DNA of 64,000 nucleotides from Oryzisolibacter sp. LB2S (GTDB lineage: Bacteria > Pseudomonadota > Gammaproteobacteria > Burkholderiales > Burkholderiaceae_C), in assembly GCF_040732315.1 (NCBI RefSeq), contig NZ_CP160388.1, positions 1,090,501 through 1,154,500 of the forward strand, read 5' to 3'. The notes below the pieces were generated by a model. The model was not told where the DNA came from, did no database searches, and was given only the letters and a program-made list of their open reading frames with translations. Of this stretch, positions 1-9,237 are shown piece by piece. The position numbers and the translations under genes were made by a program. The number at the start of each line of letters is the position of its first letter. Positions within the stretch are counted from its first letter, which is position 1.

Positions 1-825
<825 letters not shown>

Positions 826-869
826 GGTGCGACGTTACCTGAAAACAATTGATACAACGGAGATGAACG

Positions 870-1823
870 GTGAGCAAGACGGGCTATTACACCCACAGCG
901 ATTGCCGCAAGCATGAAATGGGGCCCGGTCACCCGGAATGTCCGGCGCGGCTCGATGCCATCGAGGACAGGCTGCTGGTCACGGGCGTTGCCGATGCGCT
1001 CGATCATCGCGAGGCGCCGCTGGCGTCGCTGACGGACATCGAGCTCGCCCATGACCGCATGCATGTGGCGGCGCTGCGAGGGCTGGCCCTCAGGGTTGCC
1101 GAGGAAGAGGATGCCGGCGGCTCGCCCTACATCCAGCTCGACACCGACACCGCCATGAACCGCCACACCTGGACCGCGGCCCTGCGTTCGGCCGGCGCCG
1201 CCGTGGCCGCCGTCGATGCCATCATGGCTGGCGAGCTCGAGAACGCCTTTTGCAGCGTGCGCCCGCCGGGCCACCATGCGGAACACAACAAGGCCATGGG
1301 CTTTTGCTTCTTCAACAACGTGGCCGTCGCCGCCAAGTACGCGCTGCAGCGCTACAACTTGAAGCGTGTGGCCGTGGTCGACTTCGACGTGCACCATGGC
1401 AACGGTACCGAAGACATCCTGGCCGGCGACGAGCGCGCCCTCATGGTCAGCATCTTCCAGCATCCCTTCTACCCCTACTGCGGCGACAAGGACCCGGCGC
1501 CCAACATGCTCAACGTGCCCGTGCCCGCCTATACCAAGGGCATGGACGTGCGCGAGATCGTCGAGATGGTGTGGATGCCGCGCCTGGAGGAATTCAAGCC
1601 CGAGATGATCTTCATCAGCGCGGGCTTTGACGCTCACCGCGATGACGACATGGGCCAGCTCGGCCTGACCGAGCAGGACTACGCGTGGATCACCATGCGC
1701 ATCAAGGATGTCGCGCGGCGCTTCTCCCACAAGCGCATCGTCTCCTGCCTCGAGGGGGGATATGTGATGGGGCCGCTCGCGCGCAGCGTGGAGGCCCATG
1801 TGCGCGTGCTGGCCGATCTGTGA
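870..1823 (+). CDS. Histone deacetylase-like (AcuC/acetylpolyamine amidohydrolase) family protein
   Basis: Zinc-dependent amidohydrolase of the arginase/deacetylase fold (317 aa), expected to remove acetyl groups from acetylated lysine or polyamines in the cytoplasm; the substrate is unknown. The hallmark motifs are present: RPPGHHAE with the His-His dyad near residue 131, the metal-binding DFDVHHGNGT near 171, GFDAHRDD near 251, and the late GGY with the transition-state Tyr. The start is a GTG at 870 preceded by GGAG at 859-862; an ATG at 863 is in another frame. The next gene, a crotonase, follows after 13 bp, so the two are probably cotranscribed. This fits acyl metabolism, but bacterial members of the family have varied substrates, so acetoin utilisation should not be assumed. 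Confidence 0.92.
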   Translation: MSKTGYYTHSDCRKHEMGPGHPECPARLDAIEDRLLVTGVADALDHREAPLASLTDIELAHDRMHVAALRGLALRVAEEEDAGGSPYIQLDTDTAMNRHTWTAALRSAGAAVAAVDAIMAGELENAFCSVRPPGHHAEHNKAMGFCFFNNVAVAAKYALQRYNLKRVAVVDFDVHHGNGTEDILAGDERALMVSIFQHPFYPYCGDKDPAPNMLNVPVPAYTKGMDVREIVEMVWMPRLEEFKPEMIFISAGFDAHRDDDMGQLGLTEQDYAWITMRIKDVARRFSHKRIVSCLEGGYVMGPLARSVEAHVRVLADL

Positions 1824-1836
1824 AGGAATGGGACCG

Positions 1837-2625
1837 ATGACGAATGCAACGGAGCTGCTGCAGGTGGCGCGCGACGGGCGCGGCGTGGTCACGCTCACGC
1901 TCAATGACCCGGCGCGCTTCAACGCCCTGGGCCACGACATGCTTGCCGCGCTGCAGTGCGCCCTGGCCGATGTGGCGCAGGACGATGAGGCACGCGTCGT
2001 CGTGCTGGCGGCTGCGGGCAAGGCCTTTTGCGCCGGCCACAACCTCAAGGACATGGCGGCGCACCCGGACCTGGCCTGGTACCAGGATTTGTTCACGCGC
2101 TGCAGCCGCATGATGCTCGCCATCCACCGGCTGCCCGTGCCGGTCATCGCACGCGTGCATGGCATGGCCACGGCGGCGGGCTGCCAGCTCGTCGCGCAAT
2201 GTGACCTCGCCGTGGCCAGCGAGGCGGCGAGCTTTGCCACCAGCGGCATTCACTACGGCCTGTTCTGCGCCACGCCCAGCGTGCCGCTGGTGCGCAACGT
2301 GCCGGCCAAGCGGGCCATGGAAATGCTGCTCACGGGCGACTTCATCGACGCGCGCACGGCGCTCGCCGAGGGGCTGGTCAACCGCGTGGTGGCGCACGAG
2401 GCGCTCGACGCCGAGGTCGAATCCCTGGTGCAGGCCATCGTGCAGAAGCCGCGCGCCGCCGTGGCCATGGGCAAGGCCCTGGTCTACCAGCAGCGCGAGC
2501 TCGGCCTGGAGGCTGCCTACCAGCTCGCCGGCCAGACCATGGCCACCAACATGATGGACGAGGCCGCGCAGGAGGGCGCACGCGCCTTTGCCGAAAAGCG
2601 CCAGCCGGCCTGGAAGCGGGGTTGA
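1837..2625 (+). CDS. Enoyl-CoA hydratase/isomerase family protein (crotonase, ECHDC3-like)
   Basis: Crotonase-fold protein of 262 aa. The acyl-CoA binding loop AFCAGHNLKDM (near residue 63) and the oxyanion-hole stretch ATAAGCQLVAQCD (near 110) are clear. The start at 1837 is chosen because AAGGA sits at 1823-1827; the frame is open further upstream, but only into the end of the preceding gene. The two catalytic glutamates of true enoyl-CoA hydratases are not where expected: the Gly-Gly-Gly-Cys-Glu position reads AGCQ, and the second is in a Ser/Gly-rich stretch. It therefore resembles the ECHDC3-like subgroup, and hydratase activity is doubtful. It lies between a deacetylase-like gene and the ETF genes, among other acyl-CoA genes. 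Confidence 0.9.
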   Translation: MTNATELLQVARDGRGVVTLTLNDPARFNALGHDMLAALQCALADVAQDDEARVVVLAAAGKAFCAGHNLKDMAAHPDLAWYQDLFTRCSRMMLAIHRLPVPVIARVHGMATAAGCQLVAQCDLAVASEAASFATSGIHYGLFCATPSVPLVRNVPAKRAMEMLLTGDFIDARTALAEGLVNRVVAHEALDAEVESLVQAIVQKPRAAVAMGKALVYQQRELGLEAAYQLAGQTMATNMMDEAAQEGARAFAEKRQPAWKRG

Positions 2626-2702
2626 CCGCCCCGGCTCCAAGACCCCCTGCAGGCCCTACGGAATGCCTCTCGACCATACGGGAACTCGCTGGCATAATCG
2701 CC

Positions 2703-2724
2703 AAAAAGCACGATCGTTCGTTTT
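2703..2724. promoter_or_regulatory. Imperfect 22-bp palindrome, candidate operator upstream of etfBA
   Basis: In the 200-bp gap before etfB, the bases at 2703-2724 form an interrupted palindrome with the perfect core ACGATCGT and outer AAAA/TTTT arms (18 of 22 positions pair). Its size and symmetry suit a TetR-type dimeric repressor, a class that commonly controls beta-oxidation and ETF genes in betaproteobacteria. A second small palindrome, GTTTACGTACAC, lies at 2781-2792, close to the start. The symmetry is seen directly; the regulator is inference. Confidence 0.4.
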
Positions 2725-2825
2725 TACGTACCTGTTGGCTTGCGCATGGCGCGTGTTGCAGTGCGCAATAGAATGGACGGGTTTACGTACACGTCAATCA
2801 ATCAACCATTGAAGGAGCCGCAGCA

Positions 2826-3575
2826 ATGAAGGTCTTGGTCCCCGTCAAACGCGTGGTGGACTACAACGTGAAGGTCCGCGTGAAGTCGGACGGCACGGGT
2901 GTGGACATCGCCAACGTCAAGATGAGCATGAACCCCTTTGACGAGATCGCCGTCGAAGAGGCCGTGCGCCTCAAGGAAAAGGGCGCCGCCACCGAGGTCA
3001 TCGCCGTCTCCTGCGGCGTGGCGCAATGCCAGGAAACCCTGCGCACCGCCCTGGCCATCGGCGCCGACCGCGCCATCCTGGTCGAGACCGACGCAGAGCT
3101 CCAGCCCCTGGCCGTGGCCAAGCTGCTCAAGGCCCTGGTCGACAAGGAACAGCCCGGCCTCGTGATCCTGGGCAAGCAGGCCATCGACGACGACGCCAAC
3201 CAGACCGGCCAGATGCTCGCCGCGCTCGCCGACCTGCCCCAGGCCACGTTCGCGAGCAAGGTGGAGGTCGCAGGTGACAAGGTCAACGTCACGCGCGAGG
3301 TCGACGGCGGCCTGGAAACCCTGGAGCTGAGCCAGCCGGCCGTCATCACCACCGACCTGCGCCTGAACGAGCCGCGCTACGTCACGCTGCCCAACATCAT
3401 GAAGGCCAAGAAAAAGCCGCTCGAGACCGTCAAGCCCGAGGACCTGGGCGTGGACGTGGCCCCGCGCCTGAAGACCCTCAAGGTGGCCGAGCCCCCGAAG
3501 CGCGGCGCCGGCATCAAGGTGCCCGACGTGGCCACGCTGGTCGCCAAACTCAGGAATGAAGCCAAGGTCATCTAA
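2826..3575 (+). CDS. etfB: Electron transfer flavoprotein subunit beta
   Basis: Beta subunit of the heterodimeric ETF (249 aa), which binds AMP and, with EtfA, carries electrons from acyl-CoA dehydrogenases to ETF:quinone oxidoreductase. It begins [17 protein letters not shown], typical of the subunit, and contains the conserved [16 protein letters not shown] stretch near residue 38 and the DDDANQTGQ loop near 120. AAGGAG at 2812-2817 supports the ATG at 2826. etfA follows 22 bp downstream, so both are one operon, probably under the regulatory region at 2626-2825. The next gene after the terminator is an acyl-CoA dehydrogenase, an expected electron donor. Confidence 0.97.
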   Translation: MKVLVPVKRVVDYNVKVRVKSDGTGVDIANVKMSMNPFDEIAVEEAVRLKEKGAATEVIAVSCGVAQCQETLRTALAIGADRAILVETDAELQPLAVAKLLKALVDKEQPGLVILGKQAIDDDANQTGQMLAALADLPQATFASKVEVAGDKVNVTREVDGGLETLELSQPAVITTDLRLNEPRYVTLPNIMKAKKKPLETVKPEDLGVDVAPRLKTLKVAEPPKRGAGIKVPDVATLVAKLRNEAKVI

Positions 3576-3597
3576 GGACCGGTAGGAGAACAAGACC

Positions 3598-4530
3598 ATG
3601 ACCGCACTCGTTATTGCCGAACACGACAACGCAAGCCTGAAGAGCGCCACCCTCAACACCGTCACGGCCGCCGCCGCCTGCGGGGGCGAGGTCCATGTGC
3701 TCGTCGCCGGAGAAAACGCTGGCGCCGCCGCCCAGGCCGCCGCCCAGATCGCCGGCGTCGCCAAGGTGCTGCACGCCGACGGCGCCGCCTTGAAGGACGG
3801 CCTGGCGGAAAACCTCGCCGCCCAGGTGCTCGCCATTGCCGGCGGCTACAGCCACATCCTGTTCCCGGCCACGGCCAGCGGCAAGAACGTGGCCCCGCGC
3901 GTGGCCGCCAAGCTCGACGTGGCGCAGATCAGCGACATCACCCGCGTCGACAGCCCCGATACCTTCGAGCGCCCCATCTACGCGGGCAACGCCATCGCCA
4001 CCGTGCAAAGCGCCGACGCCGTGAAGGTCATCACCGTGCGCGGCACGGGCTTTGATGCGGCCGCTGCCACCGGTGGCAGCGCCCAGGTCGAGACCATCGC
4101 CGCCGTGCAGGACGCGGGCAAGAGCCGCTTTGTGGGCCGCGAGGTCACCAAGAGCGACCGGCCCGAGCTCACCGCAGCCAAGATCATCGTCTCGGGCGGC
4201 CGCGCGCTGGGCAGCGCCGAGAAGTTCAACGAGGTCATCACGCCGCTGGCCGACAAGCTCGGCGCGGCCATTGGCGCGAGCCGCGCGGCGGTGGACGCGG
4301 GCTATGCGCCCAACGACCTGCAGGTGGGTCAGACGGGCAAGATCGTCGCGCCCCAGCTCTACATCGCCTGCGGCATCTCGGGTGCGATCCAGCACCTGGC
4401 GGGCATGAAGGACAGCAAGGTCATCGTGGCCATCAACAAGGACCCCGAGGCGCCCATCTTCAGCGTGGCCGACTATGGGCTGGAGGCCGATCTGTTCCAG
4501 GCCGTGCCTGAGCTGGTCAAGGCCTTGTAA
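3598..4530 (+). CDS. etfA: Electron transfer flavoprotein subunit alpha
   Basis: Alpha subunit of ETF (310 aa), which carries the redox FAD. The N-terminal domain begins [15 protein letters not shown]. The C-terminal FAD-binding half includes SGGRALGS near residue 200, the [20 protein letters not shown] segment near 243-262 and the closing [17 protein letters not shown] stretch, all characteristic. AGGAG lies about 10 bases before the ATG. Length and motifs match a group-I ETF. A strong intrinsic terminator lies 17 bp after the stop, so the etfBA transcript probably ends there and the following dehydrogenase has its own start or partial read-through. Confidence 0.97.
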   Translation: MTALVIAEHDNASLKSATLNTVTAAAACGGEVHVLVAGENAGAAAQAAAQIAGVAKVLHADGAALKDGLAENLAAQVLAIAGGYSHILFPATASGKNVAPRVAAKLDVAQISDITRVDSPDTFERPIYAGNAIATVQSADAVKVITVRGTGFDAAAATGGSAQVETIAAVQDAGKSRFVGREVTKSDRPELTAAKIIVSGGRALGSAEKFNEVITPLADKLGAAIGASRAAVDAGYAPNDLQVGQTGKIVAPQLYIACGISGAIQHLAGMKDSKVIVAINKDPEAPIFSVADYGLEADLFQAVPELVKAL

Positions 4531-4546
4531 GCCAGCACACCGATCC

Positions 4547-4574
4547 AAGGCATCGCTTGCGATGCCTTTTTTTT
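4547..4574 (+). terminator. Rho-independent terminator after etfA
   Basis: A perfect 10-bp inverted repeat (AAGGCATCGC / GCGATGCCTT) with a two-base spacer is followed by an unbroken run of eight T at 4567-4574. This is one of the strongest terminator structures in the window. Confidence 0.93.
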
Positions 4575-4612
4575 GACTGCCATTGGCATCGATTCTGTAT
4601 TGAAGGACCCCC

Positions 4613-6403
4613 ATGAGCTACACCGCCCCCATCAAGGACATGCTGTTTGCCATCGAGCATCTGGCACACATCGACCAGGTGGCGCAGATCCCCGGCTTCG
4701 AGGATGCCGGCCTGGACACGGCCGCCGCCGTGCTCGAGGAATGCGCCAAGTTCAACGAGGGGGTGGTGGCGCCGCTGAATGTCGAAGGCGACAAGAACCC
4801 TTCCTCGTTTGCCAATGGCGAGGTCACGACGACGCCCGGCTTCAAGCAGGCCTTTGCCCAGTTTGCCGAGGGCGGCTGGCAGGGCCTGCAGCACCCCGCG
4901 GACTTCGGCGGCCAGGGCCTGCCCAAGACCATTGGCGCGGCCTGCGGCGAGATTCTCAACAGCGCCAACCTGAGCTTTGCACTCTGCCCGCTGCTGACCG
5001 ACGGCGCCATCGAGGCGCTGCTCACGGCCGGCAGCGAAGAGCTCAAGGCCACCTATCTCGAAAAGCTGATCAGTGGCCAATGGACCGGCACCATGAACCT
5101 GACCGAGCCCCAGGCGGGCTCGGATCTGGCCCTGGTGCGCTCGCGCGCCGAGCCGCAGGGTGACGGCACGTACAAGGTCTTCGGCACCAAGATCTTCATC
5201 ACCTACGGTGAGCACGACATGGCCGAGAACATCGTGCACCTGGTGCTGGCGCGCGTGGCCGGCGCGCCCGAGGGCGTCAAGGGCATCAGCCTGTTCGTCG
5301 TGCCCAAGTTCATGGTGAACGCCGACGGCAGCCTGGGCGCAAGGAACGACGTGCACTGCGTCTCCATCGAGCACAAGCTCGGCATCAAGGCCAGCCCCAC
5401 GGCCGTGCTGCAGTTCGGCGACCATGGCGGCGCCGTGGGCTACCTCGTGGGCGAGGAGAACCGCGGCCTCGAATACATGTTCATCATGATGAACGCCGCC
5501 CGCTACGCCGTTGGCATGCAGGGCATTGCCGTGGCCGAGCGCGCCTACCAGCATGCCGTGCAATACGCCCGCGACCGCGTGCAGAGCCGCCCCGTGGACG
5601 GCAGCCTGCCGGGTGCCGGCCCCATCATCCACCACCCCGACGTGCGCCGCATGCTCATGACCATGCGCGCCTACACCGAGGGCTGCCGCGCCATGGCCAC
5701 GGTGGCCGCGGCCGCCTACGACGCCGCACACCACCACCCGGACGCACAGGTGGCCAAGGACAACGCGGCCTTCTATGAATTCATGGTGCCGCTGGTCAAG
5801 GGTTACAGCACCGAGATGAGCCAGGAGGTCACCAGCCTGGGCGTGCAGGTGCACGGCGGCATGGGCTTCATCGAGGAAACCGGCGCCGCGCAGTACTACC
5901 GCGACGCACGCATCCTGACGATCTACGAGGGCACGACGGCCATCCAGGCCAACGACCTCGTGGGCCGCAAGACCGCACGCGACGGTGGCCAGATGGCCAA
6001 GGCCGTGGCCGCGCAGATCGAGGCCACCGAGGGCGCGCTGCGTGCCAGCGGCACGGCCGACGCGCTGGCCGTGGCGCGGCGCCTGACGGCCGCGCGCCAG
6101 GCCTTCCTGGACGCCGTGGACTTCATCGCCGCCAACACCCGCGCCAACCCGAACGCCGCCTTTGCCGGCAGCGTGCCCTACCTGATGCTGGCGGGCAACG
6201 TAGTGGCCGGCTGGCAACTGGGCCGCGCGCTGCTCGTGGCGCAGGAGCTGTCAAACAAGGGACAGGACGCAGGCTTCATGCAGGCCAAGATCGCTACCGC
6301 GCGCTTCTACGCCGAGCACATCCTCGTGAAGGCGGGCGCGCAGCGCGATGCCATCGTCGAGGGCGCCTCCAGCGTCACGGCAATGGCGCTGGAAGCCTTT
6401 TGA
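4613..6403 (+). CDS. Acyl-CoA dehydrogenase, long form with C-terminal extension
   Basis: FAD-dependent acyl-CoA dehydrogenase of 596 aa, longer than the usual ~380 aa because it has the extra N-terminal segment and the C-terminal domain of the AcdA/AidB-like long family. It should introduce the alpha-beta double bond in an acyl-CoA and pass electrons to ETF. The flavin loop with MNLTEPQAGSDLA is near residue 160, and IYEGTTAIQAND carries the likely catalytic Glu near 438. The start ATG at 4613 lies 38 bp after the etfA terminator. It sits directly downstream of its electron acceptor genes. Chain-length preference cannot be read from the sequence. Confidence 0.94.
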   Translation: MSYTAPIKDMLFAIEHLAHIDQVAQIPGFEDAGLDTAAAVLEECAKFNEGVVAPLNVEGDKNPSSFANGEVTTTPGFKQAFAQFAEGGWQGLQHPADFGGQGLPKTIGAACGEILNSANLSFALCPLLTDGAIEALLTAGSEELKATYLEKLISGQWTGTMNLTEPQAGSDLALVRSRAEPQGDGTYKVFGTKIFITYGEHDMAENIVHLVLARVAGAPEGVKGISLFVVPKFMVNADGSLGARNDVHCVSIEHKLGIKASPTAVLQFGDHGGAVGYLVGEENRGLEYMFIMMNAARYAVGMQGIAVAERAYQHAVQYARDRVQSRPVDGSLPGAGPIIHHPDVRRMLMTMRAYTEGCRAMATVAAAAYDAAHHHPDAQVAKDNAAFYEFMVPLVKGYSTEMSQEVTSLGVQVHGGMGFIEETGAAQYYRDARILTIYEGTTAIQANDLVGRKTARDGGQMAKAVAAQIEATEGALRASGTADALAVARRLTAARQAFLDAVDFIAANTRANPNAAFAGSVPYLMLAGNVVAGWQLGRALLVAQELSNKGQDAGFMQAKIATARFYAEHILVKAGAQRDAIVEGASSVTAMALEAF

Positions 6404-6411
6404 TCGACCCC

Positions 6412-6464
6412 TTGTTTTGATAGCTGTCCGCGCTTGCCTGGCAAGCGCTGGAGCCTGATTTGAC
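6412..6464 (+). repeat. Interspersed GATAGCTG repeat, copy 1 (intergenic)
   Basis: About 53 bp between the acyl-CoA dehydrogenase stop and the nitronate monooxygenase start. It has the family pattern TTTTGATAGCTG, then a hairpin (GCGCTTGCC / GGCAAGCGC with one base between the arms), then GGAGCCTGATTTGA. One of 12 copies recognised in the window; possibly an mRNA-stabilising or processing hairpin. Confidence 0.85.
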
Positions 6465-6480
6465 TATGGAGACTGCCCGC

Positions 6481-7434
6481 ATGTCCAAGCTGCCGCCGGC
6501 TTTGCGAAAGCTCACGCTGCCCGTGATTGGTTCACCGCTGTTCATCATCAGCAATCCCAGACTCGTCATCGAGCAGTGCAAGGCCGGCATCGTGGGCTCC
6601 ATGCCCGCGCTCAATGCCCGGCCTGCGTCCCAGCTCGACGAGTGGCTGCACGAGATCACAGAGACCCTGGCCGCCTGGGACCGGGCACATCCGGACAGCC
6701 CCTCGGCGCCGTTTGCGATCAACCAGATCGTGCACAAGAGCAACGAGCGGCTGGAGCACGACATGCAGGTCTGCGCCAAGTACAAGGTGCCCATCGTCAT
6801 CACGTCCCTGGGCGCGCGCGAGGATGTGAACCAGGCCGTGCATGGCTGGGGTGGCGTCGTGCTGCACGACATCATCAACAACAAGTTTGCGAAGAAGGCC
6901 ATAGAGAAGGGCGCCGACGGCCTGATCGCCGTGGCGGCCGGCGCAGGCGGCCATGCGGGCGTGAAGAGCCCGTTTGCGCTCATTCAGGAAATCCGCCAGT
7001 GGTTCGACGGGCCGCTGGCGCTGTCGGGCTCGATCGCCTCGGGCGGCGCCATCCTCGCGGCCCAGGCTTGTGGAGCGGACTTCGCCTACATCGGCTCGGC
7101 CTTCATCGCCACGCACGAGGCGCGAGCCGTGGACGCCTACAAGCAGGCCATCGTCGATGGCAGCTCCGACGACATCGTCTACAGCAATCTGTTCACGGGC
7201 GTGCATGGCAACTACCTTGCGCCCTCGATCCGCGCGGCCGGGCTGGACCCGGACAACCTGCCCGAATCCGACCCGAGCAAGATGAACTTCGGAGGCGACG
7301 CGAAGAAGGCCTGGAAGGACATCTGGGGCTGCGGCCAGGGCATCGGCCATATCACCGAGGTCACGTCGGCCGCCGAACTCATTGCGCGCCTGCGCCGCGA
7401 GTACCAGGCAGCGCGCGAGCGCCTGGCGCTCTGA
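6481..7434 (+). CDS. Nitronate monooxygenase (2-nitropropane dioxygenase family)
   Basis: FMN-dependent TIM-barrel enzyme (317 aa from the chosen start) of the nitronate monooxygenase family, which oxidises alkyl nitronates to carbonyl compounds and nitrite; many relatives have no proven substrate. Seen: AAGAGGHAGVKSPFALIQEI with the catalytic-type His, the phosphate-binding SGSIASGGAILAA, and GADFAYIGSAFIATHEA. The frame is open from a TTG at 6460 and an ATG at 6466, but 6481 is preferred because GGAG at 6468-6471 is well spaced. The upstream 50 bp is a copy of the dispersed repeat. The gene is probably read with the dehydrogenase before it. A fatty-acid related role is possible from context. 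Confidence 0.92.
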   Translation: MSKLPPALRKLTLPVIGSPLFIISNPRLVIEQCKAGIVGSMPALNARPASQLDEWLHEITETLAAWDRAHPDSPSAPFAINQIVHKSNERLEHDMQVCAKYKVPIVITSLGAREDVNQAVHGWGGVVLHDIINNKFAKKAIEKGADGLIAVAAGAGGHAGVKSPFALIQEIRQWFDGPLALSGSIASGGAILAAQACGADFAYIGSAFIATHEARAVDAYKQAIVDGSSDDIVYSNLFTGVHGNYLAPSIRAAGLDPDNLPESDPSKMNFGGDAKKAWKDIWGCGQGIGHITEVTSAAELIARLRREYQAARERLAL

Positions 7435-7462
7435 AGCCTGCTCTCACGGCTGCTCTCACGGC

Positions 7463-8281
7463 TTACGGGCGAAAGAAGGCGTCGAGCACCGGCGCCAGCG
7501 TGGGAAACTCCTGCGCAAAGCGTGGCCGATCAATGAGGTAGGCCTCGCAGGCCACGGCGAAGAACTCCGCGGGTGCCGTGGCCCCATAGGCGTCGAGCCA
7601 GGGCCAGTCGCCGCCGAAGCGCTCGGCGATGATGACCTGCTCGCGGAACTGCTCGTAGGCCGGCTCCCAGGCCGCGCGCCAGGCCGCATGGGCCGCGCGC
7701 ACGCCGGTCGTACCCATGAAGCCCGGCGGCAGCGGCGGGTTGCCGTCGGCCGGGCCGTTCCTCATGTCGATCTTGTGCATGAACTCGTGGATCACCACGC
7801 TGCTCGCCTGCCCATGGCCGGCGCCGTCCACGGCGGGCCAGCTCAGCATCACCGGGCCATGCTCCATGGCCTCGCCCAGCAGCACCTCGTCGTAGTGGTG
7901 CACCACGCCGGCCTCGTCCACGGCCTTGCGCCGCGCGAGCGCCTCGGCCGGGTGCACGACGATGCCGACAAAGTCGTCATACCAGGCCAGCGCCGTCTCC
8001 GGCGCGCCCCAGTGCAGCAGCGGCAGACAGGCCTGGGCGGCGATGGCCACGGCCATGGCGTCCGTCACCTGCAGGCCATGGGCGCCGCTGAACTCCTTGT
8101 GCTGCAGGAAGAGCGCGCTCAGGGCGCGCAGCTTGGCCTGGTCCTGCAGGGGCAGGGCGGCCAGAAAGGCGTGGCGCTGCAGCGTCTGCAGCCACAGGGC
8201 GGCGGAGATCTCGGGGACCGGCGCGATGGCGGCGCGCAGGCGCCGGGCCATGCGGCGCAGAAAGTGCAGGGCGGCGGCCAT
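7463..8281 (-). CDS. mtfA: M90 zinc metallopeptidase MtfA
   Basis: Zinc aminopeptidase-like protein of the MtfA (Mlc titration factor) family, 272 aa from the chosen start. The signature is HEFMH (residues about 165-169) followed by KIDMRNG, matching the MtfA HExxH region; the surrounding PVMLSWPAV and PGFMGTTG are also typical. In enterobacteria MtfA binds the glucose repressor Mlc; no Mlc is visible here, so the partner is open. The frame extends 13 codons upstream to 8320, but those codons come from the terminal repeat of the MITE-like element at 8286-8450, so the ATG at 8281 is more likely. Reads toward the nitronate monooxygenase gene (convergent, 28 bp apart). Confidence 0.9.
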   Translation of the reverse strand: MAAALHFLRRMARRLRAAIAPVPEISAALWLQTLQRHAFLAALPLQDQAKLRALSALFLQHKEFSGAHGLQVTDAMAVAIAAQACLPLLHWGAPETALAWYDDFVGIVVHPAEALARRKAVDEAGVVHHYDEVLLGEAMEHGPVMLSWPAVDGAGHGQASSVVIHEFMHKIDMRNGPADGNPPLPPGFMGTTGVRAAHAAWRAAWEPAYEQFREQVIIAERFGGDWPWLDAYGATAPAEFFAVACEAYLIDRPRFAQEFPTLAPVLDAFFRP

Positions 8282-8285
8282 GCCG

Positions 8286-8450
8286 CTAGTGTCCTGGGTT
8301 GGAGGTTCGTTGAAAAACAAATCGACCGAGATCGGTGCCAGGCAAGGCGCGAACCGCAGCCATAGCCGTAGCTATGGCGAGGGTTCGCAACGCCGCATGG
8401 CGCCGATATTCGGGTGATCTGCTCATCGAATTTCCAATTCAGGACGCTAG
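8286..8450. mobile_element. MITE-like 165-bp element with inverted termini
   Basis: Non-coding block bounded by CTAGTGTCCTG (8286-8296) and CAGGACGCTAG (8440-8450), which are inverted repeats with one mismatch; the outer CTAG could also be a 4-bp target duplication. The inside is nearly palindromic: GCGAACC (8349-8355) pairs with GGTTCGC (8382-8388) and CCATAGC (8360-8366) with GCTATGG (8371-8377), and the flanks continue to pair imperfectly. No open frame of its own. It lies exactly between lpxH and mtfA: its right end supplies the lpxH stop codon and its left end is 5 bp from the mtfA ATG. I recall similar sequences dispersed in Comamonadaceae genomes but know no accepted name. Confidence 0.75.
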
Positions 8451-9229
8451 GTGGGGGCGACGGCCAGCCGCTGCAAGCCGTCTGCCGTCAGCCGCAGCAC
8501 GCCGGCGCGCGGCGGGTGGGCCTGCAGGTCCCAGTCGGTGAGCACATGGCGCGCCAGGCCCGGCGCCAGCACATGGTCGGCGGGCAGGTGGGTGTGGCCG
8601 TGGATGAGCGCCTGGGCGCGTGCGGCCCGCAGCCAGGCCACGGCGGCATCGGCGTCCACGTCGGCATAGACGGCGCTGCCCGAGCGCTTGCGTGCCTCGC
8701 TCTCGCTGCGCGCGCTGCGGCCCTGGGCGCGGCGCTCGGCGAGCGGGCGCGCCAGCAGCCGGGCCTGCCACTCGGGGTTGCGCGCCACGGCACGAAAGCG
8801 CTGGTACTCGACATCGTTCAGGCACAGTGCGTCGCCGTGCGACAGCAGCCAGCGCCGGCCTGCAAAGCTCAGCACCGTGGGGTCGGCGAGCAGGCCCACG
8901 CCGGTCTGGCGCGTGAAGGCCGTTCCCACGAGAAAGTCGCGGTTGCCATGCATGAAGAACAGCGCCCGGCGCGCGGCAGCGGCGGCCAGCAGGGCGCAGC
9001 ATTGGCCCTCGAAGCTGCCAGGCTCGGCCATCGCGTCGTCGCCGACCCAGACCTCGAACAGGTCGCCCAGGAAGAACACCGCGTCGGCGGGCGTGGCGTC
9101 CAGATAGCGCCGCAGCGCGTCCAGCGTGGCGGGCTGGGCCGGCTCCAGGTGCAGGTCGGCCAGGAAGTCGACCGTGCGCCAGCCGGCTGGCGCGGCCAGC
9201 TCGGTCATGGCGGGCACGGTGTGGGCCAT
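8447..9229 (-). CDS. lpxH: UDP-2,3-diacylglucosamine diphosphatase LpxH
   Basis: Metallophosphoesterase of lipid A synthesis (260 aa) that cleaves UDP-2,3-diacylglucosamine to lipid X and UMP at the inner membrane. All LpxH metal and catalytic motifs are visible in order: LADLHL, FLGDLFEVWVGDD, MHGNRDF, LLSHGD and LIHGHTH. The start at 9229 lies 8 bp after the ppiB stop; an in-frame ATG at 9208 is an alternative and neither has a good ribosome site, suggesting translational coupling with ppiB. The TAG stop at 8447-8449 falls within the CTAG end of the MITE-like element, so the native C-terminus may have been trimmed or replaced at insertion. Confidence 0.95.
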   Translation of the reverse strand: MAHTVPAMTELAAPAGWRTVDFLADLHLEPAQPATLDALRRYLDATPADAVFFLGDLFEVWVGDDAMAEPGSFEGQCCALLAAAAARRALFFMHGNRDFLVGTAFTRQTGVGLLADPTVLSFAGRRWLLSHGDALCLNDVEYQRFRAVARNPEWQARLLARPLAERRAQGRSARSESEARKRSGSAVYADVDADAAVAWLRAARAQALIHGHTHLPADHVLAPGLARHVLTDWDLQAHPPRAGVLRLTADGLQRLAVAPT

Positions 9230-9237
9230 GGCGTGAA

